From Halovenus sp037080055 (GTDB taxonomy: Archaea > Halobacteriota > Halobacteria > Halobacteriales > Haloarculaceae), in assembly GCF_037080055.1 (NCBI RefSeq), contig NZ_JBAOJI010000001.1:806001-870000 (forward strand): 64,000 nucleotides of DNA, in the 5' to 3' direction. The notes under the pieces are model-generated. The model ran no database searches and was not told where the DNA came from. It saw nothing but the letters and a program-made list of their open reading frames with translations. Both the position numbers and the translations under genes were made by a program. Of the stretch, positions 41,045-49,361 are shown one piece after another; the stretch's first letter is position 1; every line of letters starts with the position of its first letter.

Positions 41045-41476
41045 GTGATCTATCTCACGGAAGGGCTGGTCGAGACGCTGTTGGGATTTGCCAGCGAGAA
41101 GGATCCGGATTCGACGACGGTGCCGCTGGCGGTGACTGACGCTGCGGATCTGTCGGGGTTAGATCTCGACGACGACGCGCCCGTGTTCACCCACTTTTAC
41201 ATGCCCAACGAAGAGGGAGCCGTCAACGCAATCTTCGGTGTCGACCTCGGCACGCCGGCGGGACAGACCCCCGGCGTCTTCGTCTCACACCCCCGCGGTG
41301 ATCTCCGTGTCTCGAAGCGTGACGATCTGCGCGAAATCGTCTTCGTCGCCGTTCCGCCGTGGGACACTGATTCGTTCAGAGCCTTCGACCGGAAGGGGAA
41401 CCGAGTCGAATACGAAATTCTCGATATCGAACCGCCAGAAGAGACCGCAGCAGTGAGCGGCGATCACTCCAGGTAG
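41045..41476 (+). CDS. JAMM/MPN-like domain protein, degenerate
   Basis: This 143-residue protein resembles the JAMM metalloprotease fold in its central part: a first helix-strand unit (LTEGLVETLLGFASEKDP), VFTHFYMPN, then GVFVSHPRGDLRVSKRDD, the place of the JAMM His-x-His-(x)n-Ser-x-x-Asp motif. The last His, Ser and Asp are in place, but the first His is replaced (VSH), so zinc binding would be impaired. The GTG start follows TTGGCCCCG by some 17 bases. It overlaps the convergent RHH gene by 13 bases. Function unknown; family likeness is moderate. Confidence 0.5.
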   Translation: MIYLTEGLVETLLGFASEKDPDSTTVPLAVTDAADLSGLDLDDDAPVFTHFYMPNEEGAVNAIFGVDLGTPAGQTPGVFVSHPRGDLRVSKRDDLREIVFVAVPPWDTDSFRAFDRKGNRVEYEILDIEPPEETAAVSGDHSR

Positions 41477-41673
41477 CCGAGATCCTGCAACTGATCGGTG
41501 ATCTCCTCGAAATCAGCCTCGGTGAGTTCGTCGTGCTGTTGATGCTGGATGACGATGCTACGGAGCAGAAACCGGACCAGATCGCTCGTGCTCTGGAAAC
41601 TAGTTCCCTCGATGGTGTCCTCGACGCGGTCGGCGAGATCTTTCGGGATCGACACCGTGGTGTACTCGGTCAT
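41464..41673 (-). CDS. Ribbon-helix-helix regulator
   Basis: This 69-residue protein has an RHH DNA-binding unit: the strand TEYTTVSIPKDLADRVED and two helices (FQSTSDLVRFLLRSIVIQHQ), followed by an acidic helical tail (LTEADFEEITDQLQDLGYLE). It lies upstream of, and divergent from, the phosphate permease gene, with the two promoters in the 90-base gap, so it may control that gene. The ATG at 41671-41673 starts the conserved fold; the longer frame upstream lies antisense to the permease gene. Confidence 0.8.
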   Translation of the reverse strand: MTEYTTVSIPKDLADRVEDTIEGTSFQSTSDLVRFLLRSIVIQHQQHDELTEADFEEITDQLQDLGYLE

Positions 41674-41761
41674 ACCTCCCGTGAAGTGAGACGGCCCCAT
41701 ATGCGTTGTGCTCCCATCGAAAAGGCCACAGTTAACCCCCCGCGAATAGTTGCGTACAGTA

Positions 41762-42940
41762 GTGATCGACCCTCTCTTCGCAATCGGCATCCTCGTTGCA
41801 GTGTTCGTCGGATACAATATTGGGGGATCGACAACCGGGCCCGCGTTCGGCCCCGCTGTCGGTGCGGACGTCATCTCGAAGGTCGCGGCCGCAGCCCTCT
41901 TTTCTATCTCGTTTGCCGTCGGTGCGGTGACAATCGGACCTGAAGTCATCGATACGCTCTCGGACGGCATCATCGACGGTGAGGGGGTCTTTACGTTGCG
42001 CAGCGGCGTCGCAGTCCTGTTTTTCATCGGGTTGGCGCTATTTGTCGGCAATATCTTCGGGGTCCCCGCCTCAACCTCGATGACGACCGTCGGCGCGATT
42101 GCTGCCCTTGCTCAGGCCGCCGGCGCGCTCGACTGGGCTGTTCTCGGCGAAATCGTCATCTGGTGGATCGTTGCACCGATCATCGGGTTCTGGGTCTCGG
42201 GGGTGATCGGCCGGTATCTCTATCCAAAACTCAACCGGATGGTCGCCATCGACGCCAGCGAAGGACCCGTGATCGAAGTTGATACCTCCGGAACGATCCC
42301 GCGGATCGTCCGCGGCCCCGGAACCACGCGGCGAGAACTGACCGGCGTGACCGTCGTCGTCGCCATCGGCTGTCTGATGGCGTTCGCGTCGGGCACCTCC
42401 AACGTCGCCAACGCAGTCGCACCGCTGGTGGGTAGCGGTGATCTCGAAGTCGGCGCCGCAGTCGTGATCGGGTCGGCCGCGGTCGCGCTCGGTTCCTTTA
42501 CGATCGCTCGCCGGACACTCGACACGATGGGCAGCGATATCACCGCGCTCCCGCTGACCGCGGCAATCATCGTCGCCTCGGTCTCCTCGATACTGACCGT
42601 CGGGCTCTCTGCCATCGGCATCCCCGCGAGTTTCGTCATCATCGCCACGATGAGTATCATCGGACTGGGCTGGGGTCGGGCGACCCGGACCGCGACCGCC
42701 GTCGGCGGAATGCGCGGTGAGGAATCGACGACCGTCTCCGTGGGTTCGCTCGCGGGCGACGAGGAAGGAGAAGAACTTCCGGAAATCGGCGAAGAAGAAC
42801 CGGAAGACATCCCGGCCGCCAGCGAACTATTCAACCCGTCGACGACCGCACGGGTCGTCATCATGCAGAATGTTGTCCCGATTATCTCGACGCTCGGTGC
42901 CTACCTCACCTTCCGGTTCGTTCCGATCTTCGGGCTATAG
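41762..42940 (+). CDS. PiT-family inorganic phosphate transporter
   Basis: This 392-residue membrane protein belongs to the PiT family, sodium- or proton-linked phosphate carriers. The two inverted half signatures are present: GYNIGGSTTGPAFGPAVG near the N-terminus and ASGTSNVANAVAPLVGSGD in the second half; the first has lost the usual G-A-N-D pattern in part. A cytoplasmic loop with acidic tract (EEGEELPEIGEEEPEDI) precedes the last helix. I start at the GTG 41762; a TTG at 41750 would add four residues. A TTAACC element about 30 bases upstream fits a leaderless start. It is divergent from the RHH gene, a likely regulator. Confidence 0.85.
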   Translation: MIDPLFAIGILVAVFVGYNIGGSTTGPAFGPAVGADVISKVAAAALFSISFAVGAVTIGPEVIDTLSDGIIDGEGVFTLRSGVAVLFFIGLALFVGNIFGVPASTSMTTVGAIAALAQAAGALDWAVLGEIVIWWIVAPIIGFWVSGVIGRYLYPKLNRMVAIDASEGPVIEVDTSGTIPRIVRGPGTTRRELTGVTVVVAIGCLMAFASGTSNVANAVAPLVGSGDLEVGAAVVIGSAAVALGSFTIARRTLDTMGSDITALPLTAAIIVASVSSILTVGLSAIGIPASFVIIATMSIIGLGWGRATRTATAVGGMRGEESTTVSVGSLAGDEEGEELPEIGEEEPEDIPAASELFNPSTTARVVIMQNVVPIISTLGAYLTFRFVPIFGL

Positions 42941-44038
42941 CTCGGTCCGGGCCGACCTGAATGCCTCCAGAATCGCTTCTGGAAGCTCTTCAGTGGGGTG
43001 CATCTCGTCGACAACCCCGGTTTCGATTGCGTTCTCCGGCATCGAGCCGATACTCGCCGAGTCGGGATCCTGCACTATGACGGTCCCGCCAGCGTCGGCG
43101 ATCCACTCCGTCCCGACTGCGCCGTCTGTTCCCATCCCCGAGAGAACGACACCGACCAGCGGGCCGGAGACGGTCTTCGCGCCGGATTCGAGCGTGACAT
43201 CAGCGGCCGGGCGGACGCTGTGCACCGGCGGCTCTTCGGTGAGGGTGACAGCGAGTTCGTCTCCGAAGTCACGGTCGACTTCGAGGTGGTGATCACCGCG
43301 GGCCACGATGGCTTCGTTCGGACCGACTCGGTCACCGTCGGCTGCTTCTCTCACGTCGAACGCCGAGATATCGTCCAGTCGGTTGGCAAACCGGTCGGTG
43401 AACTGCTCGGGCATGTGCTGGACGACGACGACTCGGATCCCGGCAGTCGCGGGCAGTGCCCCGAGCACGGTGTGAATCTCCGAGGGGCCGCCGGTCGAGG
43501 CCGCGATGAACAGCGTCGGCGGTGTCTCCCAGTCGGTCGTTGCGAGTTCGGGAGCCGAAAGCTGGTCGGGAACAGTCGGTATCGACGGCGAGTCTGGGGA
43601 TGCCGGGACGGAGGCAGCCGCCGGCGTTGACTCTCTCGACTCGACATCCGCCTGTGCTACGACACTGACGAGTTCGATCAGGTCGTCCGCGTACTCGACG
43701 AGACTCGCGGTCACCTCACCATCCGGTTTCATCATGAAATCGACAGCCCCCGCATCGAGAGCGTCGAGGGTCGTCTCGGCACCCTCCTCGGTGTAGCGAC
43801 TGAGCATGAGGACCGGCGTCGGATCGGTCGCCATGAGTTCGCTCACCGTCTCGATGCCGTCCATGCCCGGCATCTTCACGTCCATGGTCACCACGTCAGG
43901 CTGGTGCTCGCGGACCGCCGCAATTCCCTGTTTCCCGTTTTCGGCTTCCGCAACGACGGTGTGTTCCCCTTCCTCCAGAATCTCGCGGATCTGGACCCGC
44001 ATAAACTGCGAATCATCCACGACGACGACATCGGCCAT
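42935..44038 (-). CDS. cheB: Chemotaxis response regulator methylesterase CheB
   Basis: This 367-residue protein removes methyl groups from transducers in chemotaxis and is switched on by CheA-dependent phosphorylation. The receiver domain (residues 3-120) has D8, D9, the acceptor D53 in TMDVKMPG and K104 in MMKPDGE. A serine/proline-rich linker (about 130-172) leads to the CheB methylesterase domain with the catalytic serine S181 (ASTGGP), H208 (QHMPEQF) and D305 (GMGTDGA). All catalytic residues are present. No cheA, cheW or cheR gene is in this window, so it stands apart from the main operon. Its 3' end overlaps the permease gene by six bases. Confidence 0.93.
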   Translation of the reverse strand: MADVVVVDDSQFMRVQIREILEEGEHTVVAEAENGKQGIAAVREHQPDVVTMDVKMPGMDGIETVSELMATDPTPVLMLSRYTEEGAETTLDALDAGAVDFMMKPDGEVTASLVEYADDLIELVSVVAQADVESRESTPAAASVPASPDSPSIPTVPDQLSAPELATTDWETPPTLFIAASTGGPSEIHTVLGALPATAGIRVVVVQHMPEQFTDRFANRLDDISAFDVREAADGDRVGPNEAIVARGDHHLEVDRDFGDELAVTLTEEPPVHSVRPAADVTLESGAKTVSGPLVGVVLSGMGTDGAVGTEWIADAGGTVIVQDPDSASIGSMPENAIETGVVDEMHPTEELPEAILEAFRSARTEL

Positions 44039-44076
44039 TGTCGAACCTTGTCACCCCAGCGCCATATGTTTCACCA

Positions 44077-45204
44077 TCACCACGTCACAGTTCGGATCTC
44101 GATTCGGGTTCCCTCCGCCTCGGCAATCTCGACAGCCCAGCCGAGTGCACCCGCAATCTCGTCGACGAGCGCGAGTCCGTGTCCGTCCCGTTCGGAGTCC
44201 GTCGTGTATCCCCGGTCGAAGACGTACTCCAGTTCGTCGTCCGGGATTCCCGGTCCGTCGTCTTCGACGTAGAAGCCGCGTTCGCCGGAGAGCGGCCCGA
44301 CACGCACCGTGACCGGATCGTCGCTGTGGACGACGGCGTTGTCGAACAGTTGGTTGAGGAGCATCCGGAGCCGCTCCGGTTCGGCGTACACCCTCATCGG
44401 CTCGACGGACAGGGTGGCATCGGGGTCGTCGATCAGCTCCCAGCACTCCCGAGCGAGCGCCGCCAGATCGAGTTCGGACTGCTCGTCGAGTTCCCGGCCA
44501 GCCTTGACGAACAGGAGGCCCTCGTCAGCCAGCGATTCGAGTTCTTCTAGCGCCGACTCGACGTGTTCGATGTGTTCGCTGTCACACTCCGTCCGCACCA
44601 GATCGAGGCGACCGGCAGCGATGTTGATCGGATTCCCCAGATCGTGTGAGACCAGCGAGCGCAGCGCTTCGAGACGCTCGCGCTCTCTATGTAGTTCACG
44701 TTCTGCCTCTTGATGCTCGAAGCCCTCAGCCAGTAGCTCTGCAACCCGGCTAAACGTTTCCGAGGCGCCGGGATGAGAGATATCGCCGTCGGTGTACAGC
44801 TGCAAAACAGCGGCGTGGTCGAGGGCAGGGATCGGAATCACCACGGCCGCCGTAGCCGCGGGCAGGTCGCCGGACTGGTGGAGCCGGTCGTACTCGGGGC
44901 AGTCCGCAGCGTCGAGGAAGGCCGGAGAGCCGGAATCAAGCACCTGCTCGGTCGTCGAGTCCTCGATATCGGTGATCGTGTCGGAGAGTGTGGGCGAACT
45001 TGCCCGAATCGTAATCGCCTCCGACGAGCGAGCAGGCTGTCCGATCCAGGCGGCGCTATTTTCGGCCGGCTCGGTGAGTTCGCCGGGAAGGCGCCGGGCG
45101 AGTTCTGCCGCGTCTGTCGCTCCGGTTATCACCCGGGAGACAGCATCGAGCGTGTCGAGCAGCCACGCTTCGGCAGAGCGCTCCCCGTGATCGGCTGTGT
45201 CCAT
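44077..45204 (-). CDS. GAF-type sensor histidine kinase
   Basis: This 375-residue protein has a GAF-like sensing region (residues 8-175, with QVLDSGSPAFLDA and AAVVIPIPALDHAAVLQLYTD), a short coiled coil (FEHQEAERELHRERERLEAL), a HisKA-type H box (SLVSHDLGNPINIAAGRLD) and the ATP-binding domain with the N box FDNAVVHS, the G1 box DDGPGIPDDE and G2-like GYTTDSERDGHGLALVDEI. It is soluble and lacks membrane segments. It is a single gene upstream of cheB and may phosphorylate the HalX regulator nearby or an unlinked partner. The start is the ATG 45202-45204. Confidence 0.9.
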   Translation of the reverse strand: MDTADHGERSAEAWLLDTLDAVSRVITGATDAAELARRLPGELTEPAENSAAWIGQPARSSEAITIRASSPTLSDTITDIEDSTTEQVLDSGSPAFLDAADCPEYDRLHQSGDLPAATAAVVIPIPALDHAAVLQLYTDGDISHPGASETFSRVAELLAEGFEHQEAERELHRERERLEALRSLVSHDLGNPINIAAGRLDLVRTECDSEHIEHVESALEELESLADEGLLFVKAGRELDEQSELDLAALARECWELIDDPDATLSVEPMRVYAEPERLRMLLNQLFDNAVVHSDDPVTVRVGPLSGERGFYVEDDGPGIPDDELEYVFDRGYTTDSERDGHGLALVDEIAGALGWAVEIAEAEGTRIEIRTVTW

Positions 45205-45258
45205 GCGGGATACTCGCGTCCCAATCGGCAAAATACTATGGCCTCGCCGGATCCGGAG

Positions 45259-45834
45259 CTACTGTTTCGAGTCGATCATCTCGAAGACGTCGTCGAGTTG
45301 CTCGCGCTCCATCTCGTCGACCAACTCGTGGGTCTGTTCGCGGAGTCGGTCGCGTTTGTCGACGAGGGCGGCGTACTCGTCGTGATGAGAGAGCCGCGAG
45401 TCGGTCATCTCGTCTTCGAGGGTAGCGATCTTCTGGGTGACGCGGTAGAGTTCGTTTAGCCGCTGGTCGTACGTCCCCATGTCGACGAGACGGCCAACGA
45501 TCTCGCTGAGATCAGACTCGTCGATCGGTTTCGAGATGTAGTGATCGAAGGACATATCGACGATATCGAACTCCGGCGCGACGGCGGTGACCATCGCCAC
45601 GCGGCAGTCGTAGCCCTCCTCGCGGATCTGTTCGAGCACCTCGTCACCGGACAGATCCGGCATGTGTCGGTCGAGCAGGACGACATCCACCTCGTCGGTG
45701 ATCTGGTCGAGCGCCTCGCGGCCGCCGGTGGCCGTGATGACCTCGAATCCGTCGCCCAGCCAGATATCGAAGGCTTGGACGACACGTTCCTCGTCGTCGA
45801 CGGCGAGCACGAGCGGGCGGTCGTCCCCCGTCAT
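45259..45834 (-). CDS. HalX-type response regulator
   Basis: This 191-residue protein has a receiver domain (residues 8-125) with the acidic pair D13/D14, the acceptor aspartate in LLDRHMPDLSGDEVL (D55) and the lysine in YISKPID. After it comes a HalX domain (about 130-190): LNELYRVTQKIATLEDEMTDS and LREQTHELVDEM, helical, with no DNA-binding fold. HalX regulators are specific to haloarchaea and are thought to relay signals without binding DNA. Its ATG overlaps the stop of the PAS histidine kinase gene by four bases, so kinase and regulator form a two-component pair. Confidence 0.92.
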   Translation of the reverse strand: MTGDDRPLVLAVDDEERVVQAFDIWLGDGFEVITATGGREALDQITDEVDVVLLDRHMPDLSGDEVLEQIREEGYDCRVAMVTAVAPEFDIVDMSFDHYISKPIDESDLSEIVGRLVDMGTYDQRLNELYRVTQKIATLEDEMTDSRLSHHDEYAALVDKRDRLREQTHELVDEMEREQLDDVFEMIDSKQ

Positions 45835-46904
45835 GTCTCGACCTCGAACCGTGCACCGCCGCCCGTGCTGTCGGTCGCCCGCACCTCCCAGCCGTGCGCT
45901 TCTGCGATTTCTGCGACGATACTCAGCCCGAATCCGGTGCCGTCTTCGTTGGTCGTGTAGCCGTACGTGAACAGTTCCTCGGTGTCGGCATCGTCGAAGC
46001 CAGGGCCATCGTCGGCGACGTAGAAGCCCGCGGCGTCCGCGAGCGGTCCCACCTCGACCGTGACTTCCTCGGAGCCGTGTTCGATCGCGTTACGGAACAG
46101 GTTCGCAAACAGCGCCTCCAGCCGTTCGGAATCCGCCGAGACGGTCTGCAGCGACCCACGCAGGTCCAGCGTCGCGCTATCGACACCGGCGGTCGACCAC
46201 GCGCGTTCGCTAACCGACGCCACCGACACTGGTTCTGTCTCCCCGACGGCCTGGCCCTGTTTGGCCAGCGAGAGCACATCCTCGATCAGTGCCTCCATCC
46301 GGTCGTGAATCTCCTCCAGTTCTTCCAGCGCCTCCTCGTCACCTGCTCTGGCGACCGCTGTCGTCGCCTTGGCCGCCTGGAGCGGATCACGGAGGTCGTG
46401 GGAGACGAGACTCGCGAACTGTTCGAGTCGTTCGTTCTGGCGTTCGAGTTCGCGCTGTTTTTCGACACGCTCGGAGATATCCCGCATGATTCCCGAGAAA
46501 ATTCGTTTTCCCTCGTAGGTATGTTCCTCGAAGGTAATCGACAGCGTCAGTTCGTGGCCCTCTTTGTGGACGGCTGGGAGACGGATATTGTTCCAGTCGA
46601 GTTGTCGTTCCCCCGTGTCGAGATACTGATCGACCGCCTCGAAGTGTTGGGCGTGAAACCGGTCGGGCATGATCACCGTCAACTGTTCGCCGACGAGTTC
46701 GTCGGGTTCGTAGCCGAACACCCGCTCGACCGCCTGATTCGCGTACAGGATCGTGCTGTCTTTGTCGATCGAAACGATCGCGTCGGAGCCGTTCTCGACC
46801 AGCGAGCGGAAAAAATCGGTATCTCGAACGAGCGAGTCGAGTTCCGGGACTGACCCACCCATCTCTTCGGACGATGCCATCTTCTGTACACATACTTCGG
46901 CCAT
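45831..46904 (-). CDS. PAS-domain sensor histidine kinase
   Basis: This protein of up to 357 residues has a PAS domain (about 30-145; FRSLVENGSDAIVSIDKDSTILYANQAVERVFGYEPDELVG) with a C-terminal PAC part (HTYEGKRIFSGIMRDISERV), a HisKA H box (SLVSHDLRDPLQAAK) and an ATPase domain (N box FRNAIEHG, G1 DDGPGFDD, G2 GYTTNEDGTGFGLSIVAEI). No membrane segment is present, so it senses a cytoplasmic signal. The start may be the ATG at 46904 or the ATG at 46880 (eight residues shorter). It pairs with the HalX regulator. Confidence 0.9.
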   Translation of the reverse strand: MAEVCVQKMASSEEMGGSVPELDSLVRDTDFFRSLVENGSDAIVSIDKDSTILYANQAVERVFGYEPDELVGEQLTVIMPDRFHAQHFEAVDQYLDTGERQLDWNNIRLPAVHKEGHELTLSITFEEHTYEGKRIFSGIMRDISERVEKQRELERQNERLEQFASLVSHDLRDPLQAAKATTAVARAGDEEALEELEEIHDRMEALIEDVLSLAKQGQAVGETEPVSVASVSERAWSTAGVDSATLDLRGSLQTVSADSERLEALFANLFRNAIEHGSEEVTVEVGPLADAAGFYVADDGPGFDDADTEELFTYGYTTNEDGTGFGLSIVAEIAEAHGWEVRATDSTGGGARFEVET

Positions 46905-46934
46905 CTGTATCAGCCTTATGGGCTGCTACCGGGT

Positions 46935-47678
46935 TCAGACCGCCCGGAACGGCCCGAGACGGGTACCGTTCAGGAGATACGCTTCCCCGTCGGCGAGACC
47001 GTCGGGCAGAAACGGCGAGAGAAACTCCTGGCCCTCGACGTTGATCCACGTCCCGCCGGAGCGGTCGTTGAAGACAGGAAACACGACCAGTTCGCCGTCG
47101 ATTTCGGCCTCGGGGACGGCGTCGGCGAAGGCCTCTGGGGCGAGTCGGCCTCGCAGCCAGACGTGTTCCATCCGACTGCCGCCGACACTGTCTTCCAGCC
47201 TGACGACGGGGTGTTCGTGGCCCTGACAGACGATATCGGCTTCGAGTACCTCGCGATCCGGCCAGGTGTGGCCGTGGACGAATCCCACCGAACCGATCCG
47301 GACTCCCTGCGGGTCGGTGACCGTGACGTGGTCGTACTCCTCGGCGAACGCGTCGATCTGGCCGTCGTGGTTGCCCTTGACGAGCGTGATCGGAACCGCG
47401 ACGGCGTCGAACAGCGCGGCCAGTTCCTCGCGTTCGCTCTCCCAGGGGTCGCCAACGGCGTGGATCAGGTCGCCGAGAATAACGAGACGGTCGGCGTCGG
47501 TCTCAGCGAGCAGACCGAGGAGGCGTTCGCGGCGTGTCCCGGCTTGTGAATCGAGTTCGACCCCCTCTACGCGGAGCACGCTCTCGATACCGGCGTGGTA
47601 ATCCGCGATTACCAGCATCGTCTCTCCGTCAGTTCGGGCGACGGCGGCCCGCTCGTCGGGGATCGGTTCGACGGACAT
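46935..47678 (-). CDS. Rpa-associated calcineurin-like phosphoesterase (Rpe)
   Basis: This 247-residue protein is a metallophosphoesterase. The metal ligands form the usual order: D and H in VIADYHAGIE (about 24-28), D in VILGDLIHAVGD (about 70), N and H in LVKGNHDGQ (about 100-102), H in QGHEHPVV (about 152-155) and H in VHGHTW. It ends with the Rpa-linked pattern LLNGTRLGPFR. It begins right after the stop of the Rpa-associated protein gene, with no base between. In Haloferax volcanii a gene of this type (rpe) belongs to the rpa1 operon; the order here is the same. The biochemical role is not known. Confidence 0.87.
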   Translation of the reverse strand: MSVEPIPDERAAVARTDGETMLVIADYHAGIESVLRVEGVELDSQAGTRRERLLGLLAETDADRLVILGDLIHAVGDPWESEREELAALFDAVAVPITLVKGNHDGQIDAFAEEYDHVTVTDPQGVRIGSVGFVHGHTWPDREVLEADIVCQGHEHPVVRLEDSVGGSRMEHVWLRGRLAPEAFADAVPEAEIDGELVVFPVFNDRSGGTWINVEGQEFLSPFLPDGLADGEAYLLNGTRLGPFRAV

Positions 47679-49361
47679 TCAGATCGGTTTGAGGTGCTCG
47701 TCGTCGGGCTCGTAACACTGGCCTTCCATCAGCGCCGACTGGATCGCGTCTTCGACTGTCTCGCTGTCGAGCCCGTAGCGCTCGCCCATCTCCGCGACGA
47801 GTTCCTCCCGAGCCGCACCGTCACCGTCGTCGAGTTCGCCCATGAGGTCGACGACGGCCTGCTGTGGATCGTCGACTGTCTCGGTGTCGCCGCCTCCAGT
47901 CTCTTCCTCGTCCGCTTCGTCCACAGGGGATTCCACCTCCCCTGGCTCTTCCGGTTCGTCGTCAACAGGCTCCGGCTCGTCCGGTTCGGGCTCAGCGTCG
48001 GCAGACTCCTCGATCGGTTCGGATTCGTCGCCCACTGGCCGTTCGTCCGGCGCGTCTTCGACTGGCTCGGCGTCGGCCGGTTCGTCCTCGGGGCCGTCGA
48101 CATCCGCCGGATCTGGTGTGTCGATATCCGCGCTGCCGGGCTCGTCGACTTCCGTGCCGGACTGGAACTCGGTCCCGTACTCCTCCTCGATTTCCTCGCG
48201 GGTCTCCTCTTCGAGTTCGAACTCCTCGGGCTCGAAATCACCGAGTTCATCGGATTCGGCCGCGGAACTGTCAGCCTCGGGCTCAGCAGCACTGTCCTCA
48301 CTCGCCGGTGGCTCCTCGGTCATCTCCGTCGCCGGCTCTGCCGTGTCTGACTCTGTCGGTTCCTCGGTCGCAGGTTCCTCGGCGCTAGCAGTCGTGGATT
48401 CGGCTGATTCTGTCGCTGGCTCTGCGTCCGTCCCGTCACCGGACGGGCTGGCGTCAGATTCGGTCGACACCTCCTCGCTCGACGTTGTCTCCCCGTCATC
48501 GACGGACGCTGTCGCAGTCGCTGACTCGTCCGTCTCTGCGGTCGGCTGCTCGTCGTCAGTGGATGTCGTCGTCTCGGGTTGCTCGTCGTCAGCGGACGCC
48601 GTCGTCTCGGGTTGTTCGTCTGCCTCGGGGAGCGTGAAGCTCGCGGCCAGGTCGGCGACGGTCACGTCACCGGCGGCGTCCGGGGCGGTTCCGAACTCCT
48701 CGACTTCGTCGGCCTCGCCGGCGACGACGCGAGCGGCGTCGAGTGACAGGTCACGGAGCGCATCGAGATACGTCGGCGTCGTCCCGTAGTGATCGAGTGC
48801 CAGTTCGACCCCGTGAGCCAGCCCGCCGTCCGCGCCGCGACGGCGGAGGTCGGCACGTACGTCCTCACTCTCGGTCGCCAGTGCGGTCGTCATCCACCGA
48901 ATCCGGTCGATGGTCTGCTCGGCGGTCTGGACCGTCCAGCGGTCGCGGGTCTCGTCGTCGACTTCGCTGATCGACTCCGGCCGAACAGACGTGAAGACCT
49001 GGTCGGAGTCGTCCGGCTGGAAGGTTCGAGCTTTGCCGGTGACAGCGACGAACGTCGGCGGCTGAATCTGTTCGAGAAAGGCCTGTTCGTCGGGCTGGTA
49101 CTGGCCGGCGTAGAGGACGAACGCGCCCGTCGGATCGACAACGCGGGCGCGAAGTACGTCCTCGCTGACCTGCTCGATCTCGGTCAGGACGCCGACGATA
49201 AACAGCCGGTTCGCCCGTGCACCGGTTGGCGTGATGACGTAGTTCGGCGCTCGCTCCTCGTCGCTCTCGGAGTAGTCGTAATCGGCGGCCTCGAACTCCG
49301 CGGCGAAGATGCGGTACGCGACCTCGCGCTGGCCCGCGCCGCTGCCCTCGGACTCGCTCAT
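47679..49361 (-). CDS. Rpa-associated protein (Rpap, COG3390)
   Basis: This 560-residue protein partners the single-stranded-DNA-binding protein Rpa. The N-terminal 230 residues form an OB-fold-like part with GARANRLFIVGVLTEIEQVSEDVLRARVVDPTGAFVLYAG, followed by a long disordered segment (about 245-470) made of E, D, T, S and P. The C-terminal 80 residues are folded and helical (QQAVVDLMGELDDGDGAAREELVAEMGERYGLDSETVEDAIQSAL). The start overlaps the Rpa stop by four bases (ATGA), and the phosphoesterase follows directly. This matches the haloarchaeal rpa-rpap-rpe operon. The acidic middle is unusually long, and its size probably varies freely. Confidence 0.85.
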   Translation of the reverse strand: MSESEGSGAGQREVAYRIFAAEFEAADYDYSESDEERAPNYVITPTGARANRLFIVGVLTEIEQVSEDVLRARVVDPTGAFVLYAGQYQPDEQAFLEQIQPPTFVAVTGKARTFQPDDSDQVFTSVRPESISEVDDETRDRWTVQTAEQTIDRIRWMTTALATESEDVRADLRRRGADGGLAHGVELALDHYGTTPTYLDALRDLSLDAARVVAGEADEVEEFGTAPDAAGDVTVADLAASFTLPEADEQPETTASADDEQPETTTSTDDEQPTAETDESATATASVDDGETTSSEEVSTESDASPSGDGTDAEPATESAESTTASAEEPATEEPTESDTAEPATEMTEEPPASEDSAAEPEADSSAAESDELGDFEPEEFELEEETREEIEEEYGTEFQSGTEVDEPGSADIDTPDPADVDGPEDEPADAEPVEDAPDERPVGDESEPIEESADAEPEPDEPEPVDDEPEEPGEVESPVDEADEEETGGGDTETVDDPQQAVVDLMGELDDGDGAAREELVAEMGERYGLDSETVEDAIQSALMEGQCYEPDDEHLKPI

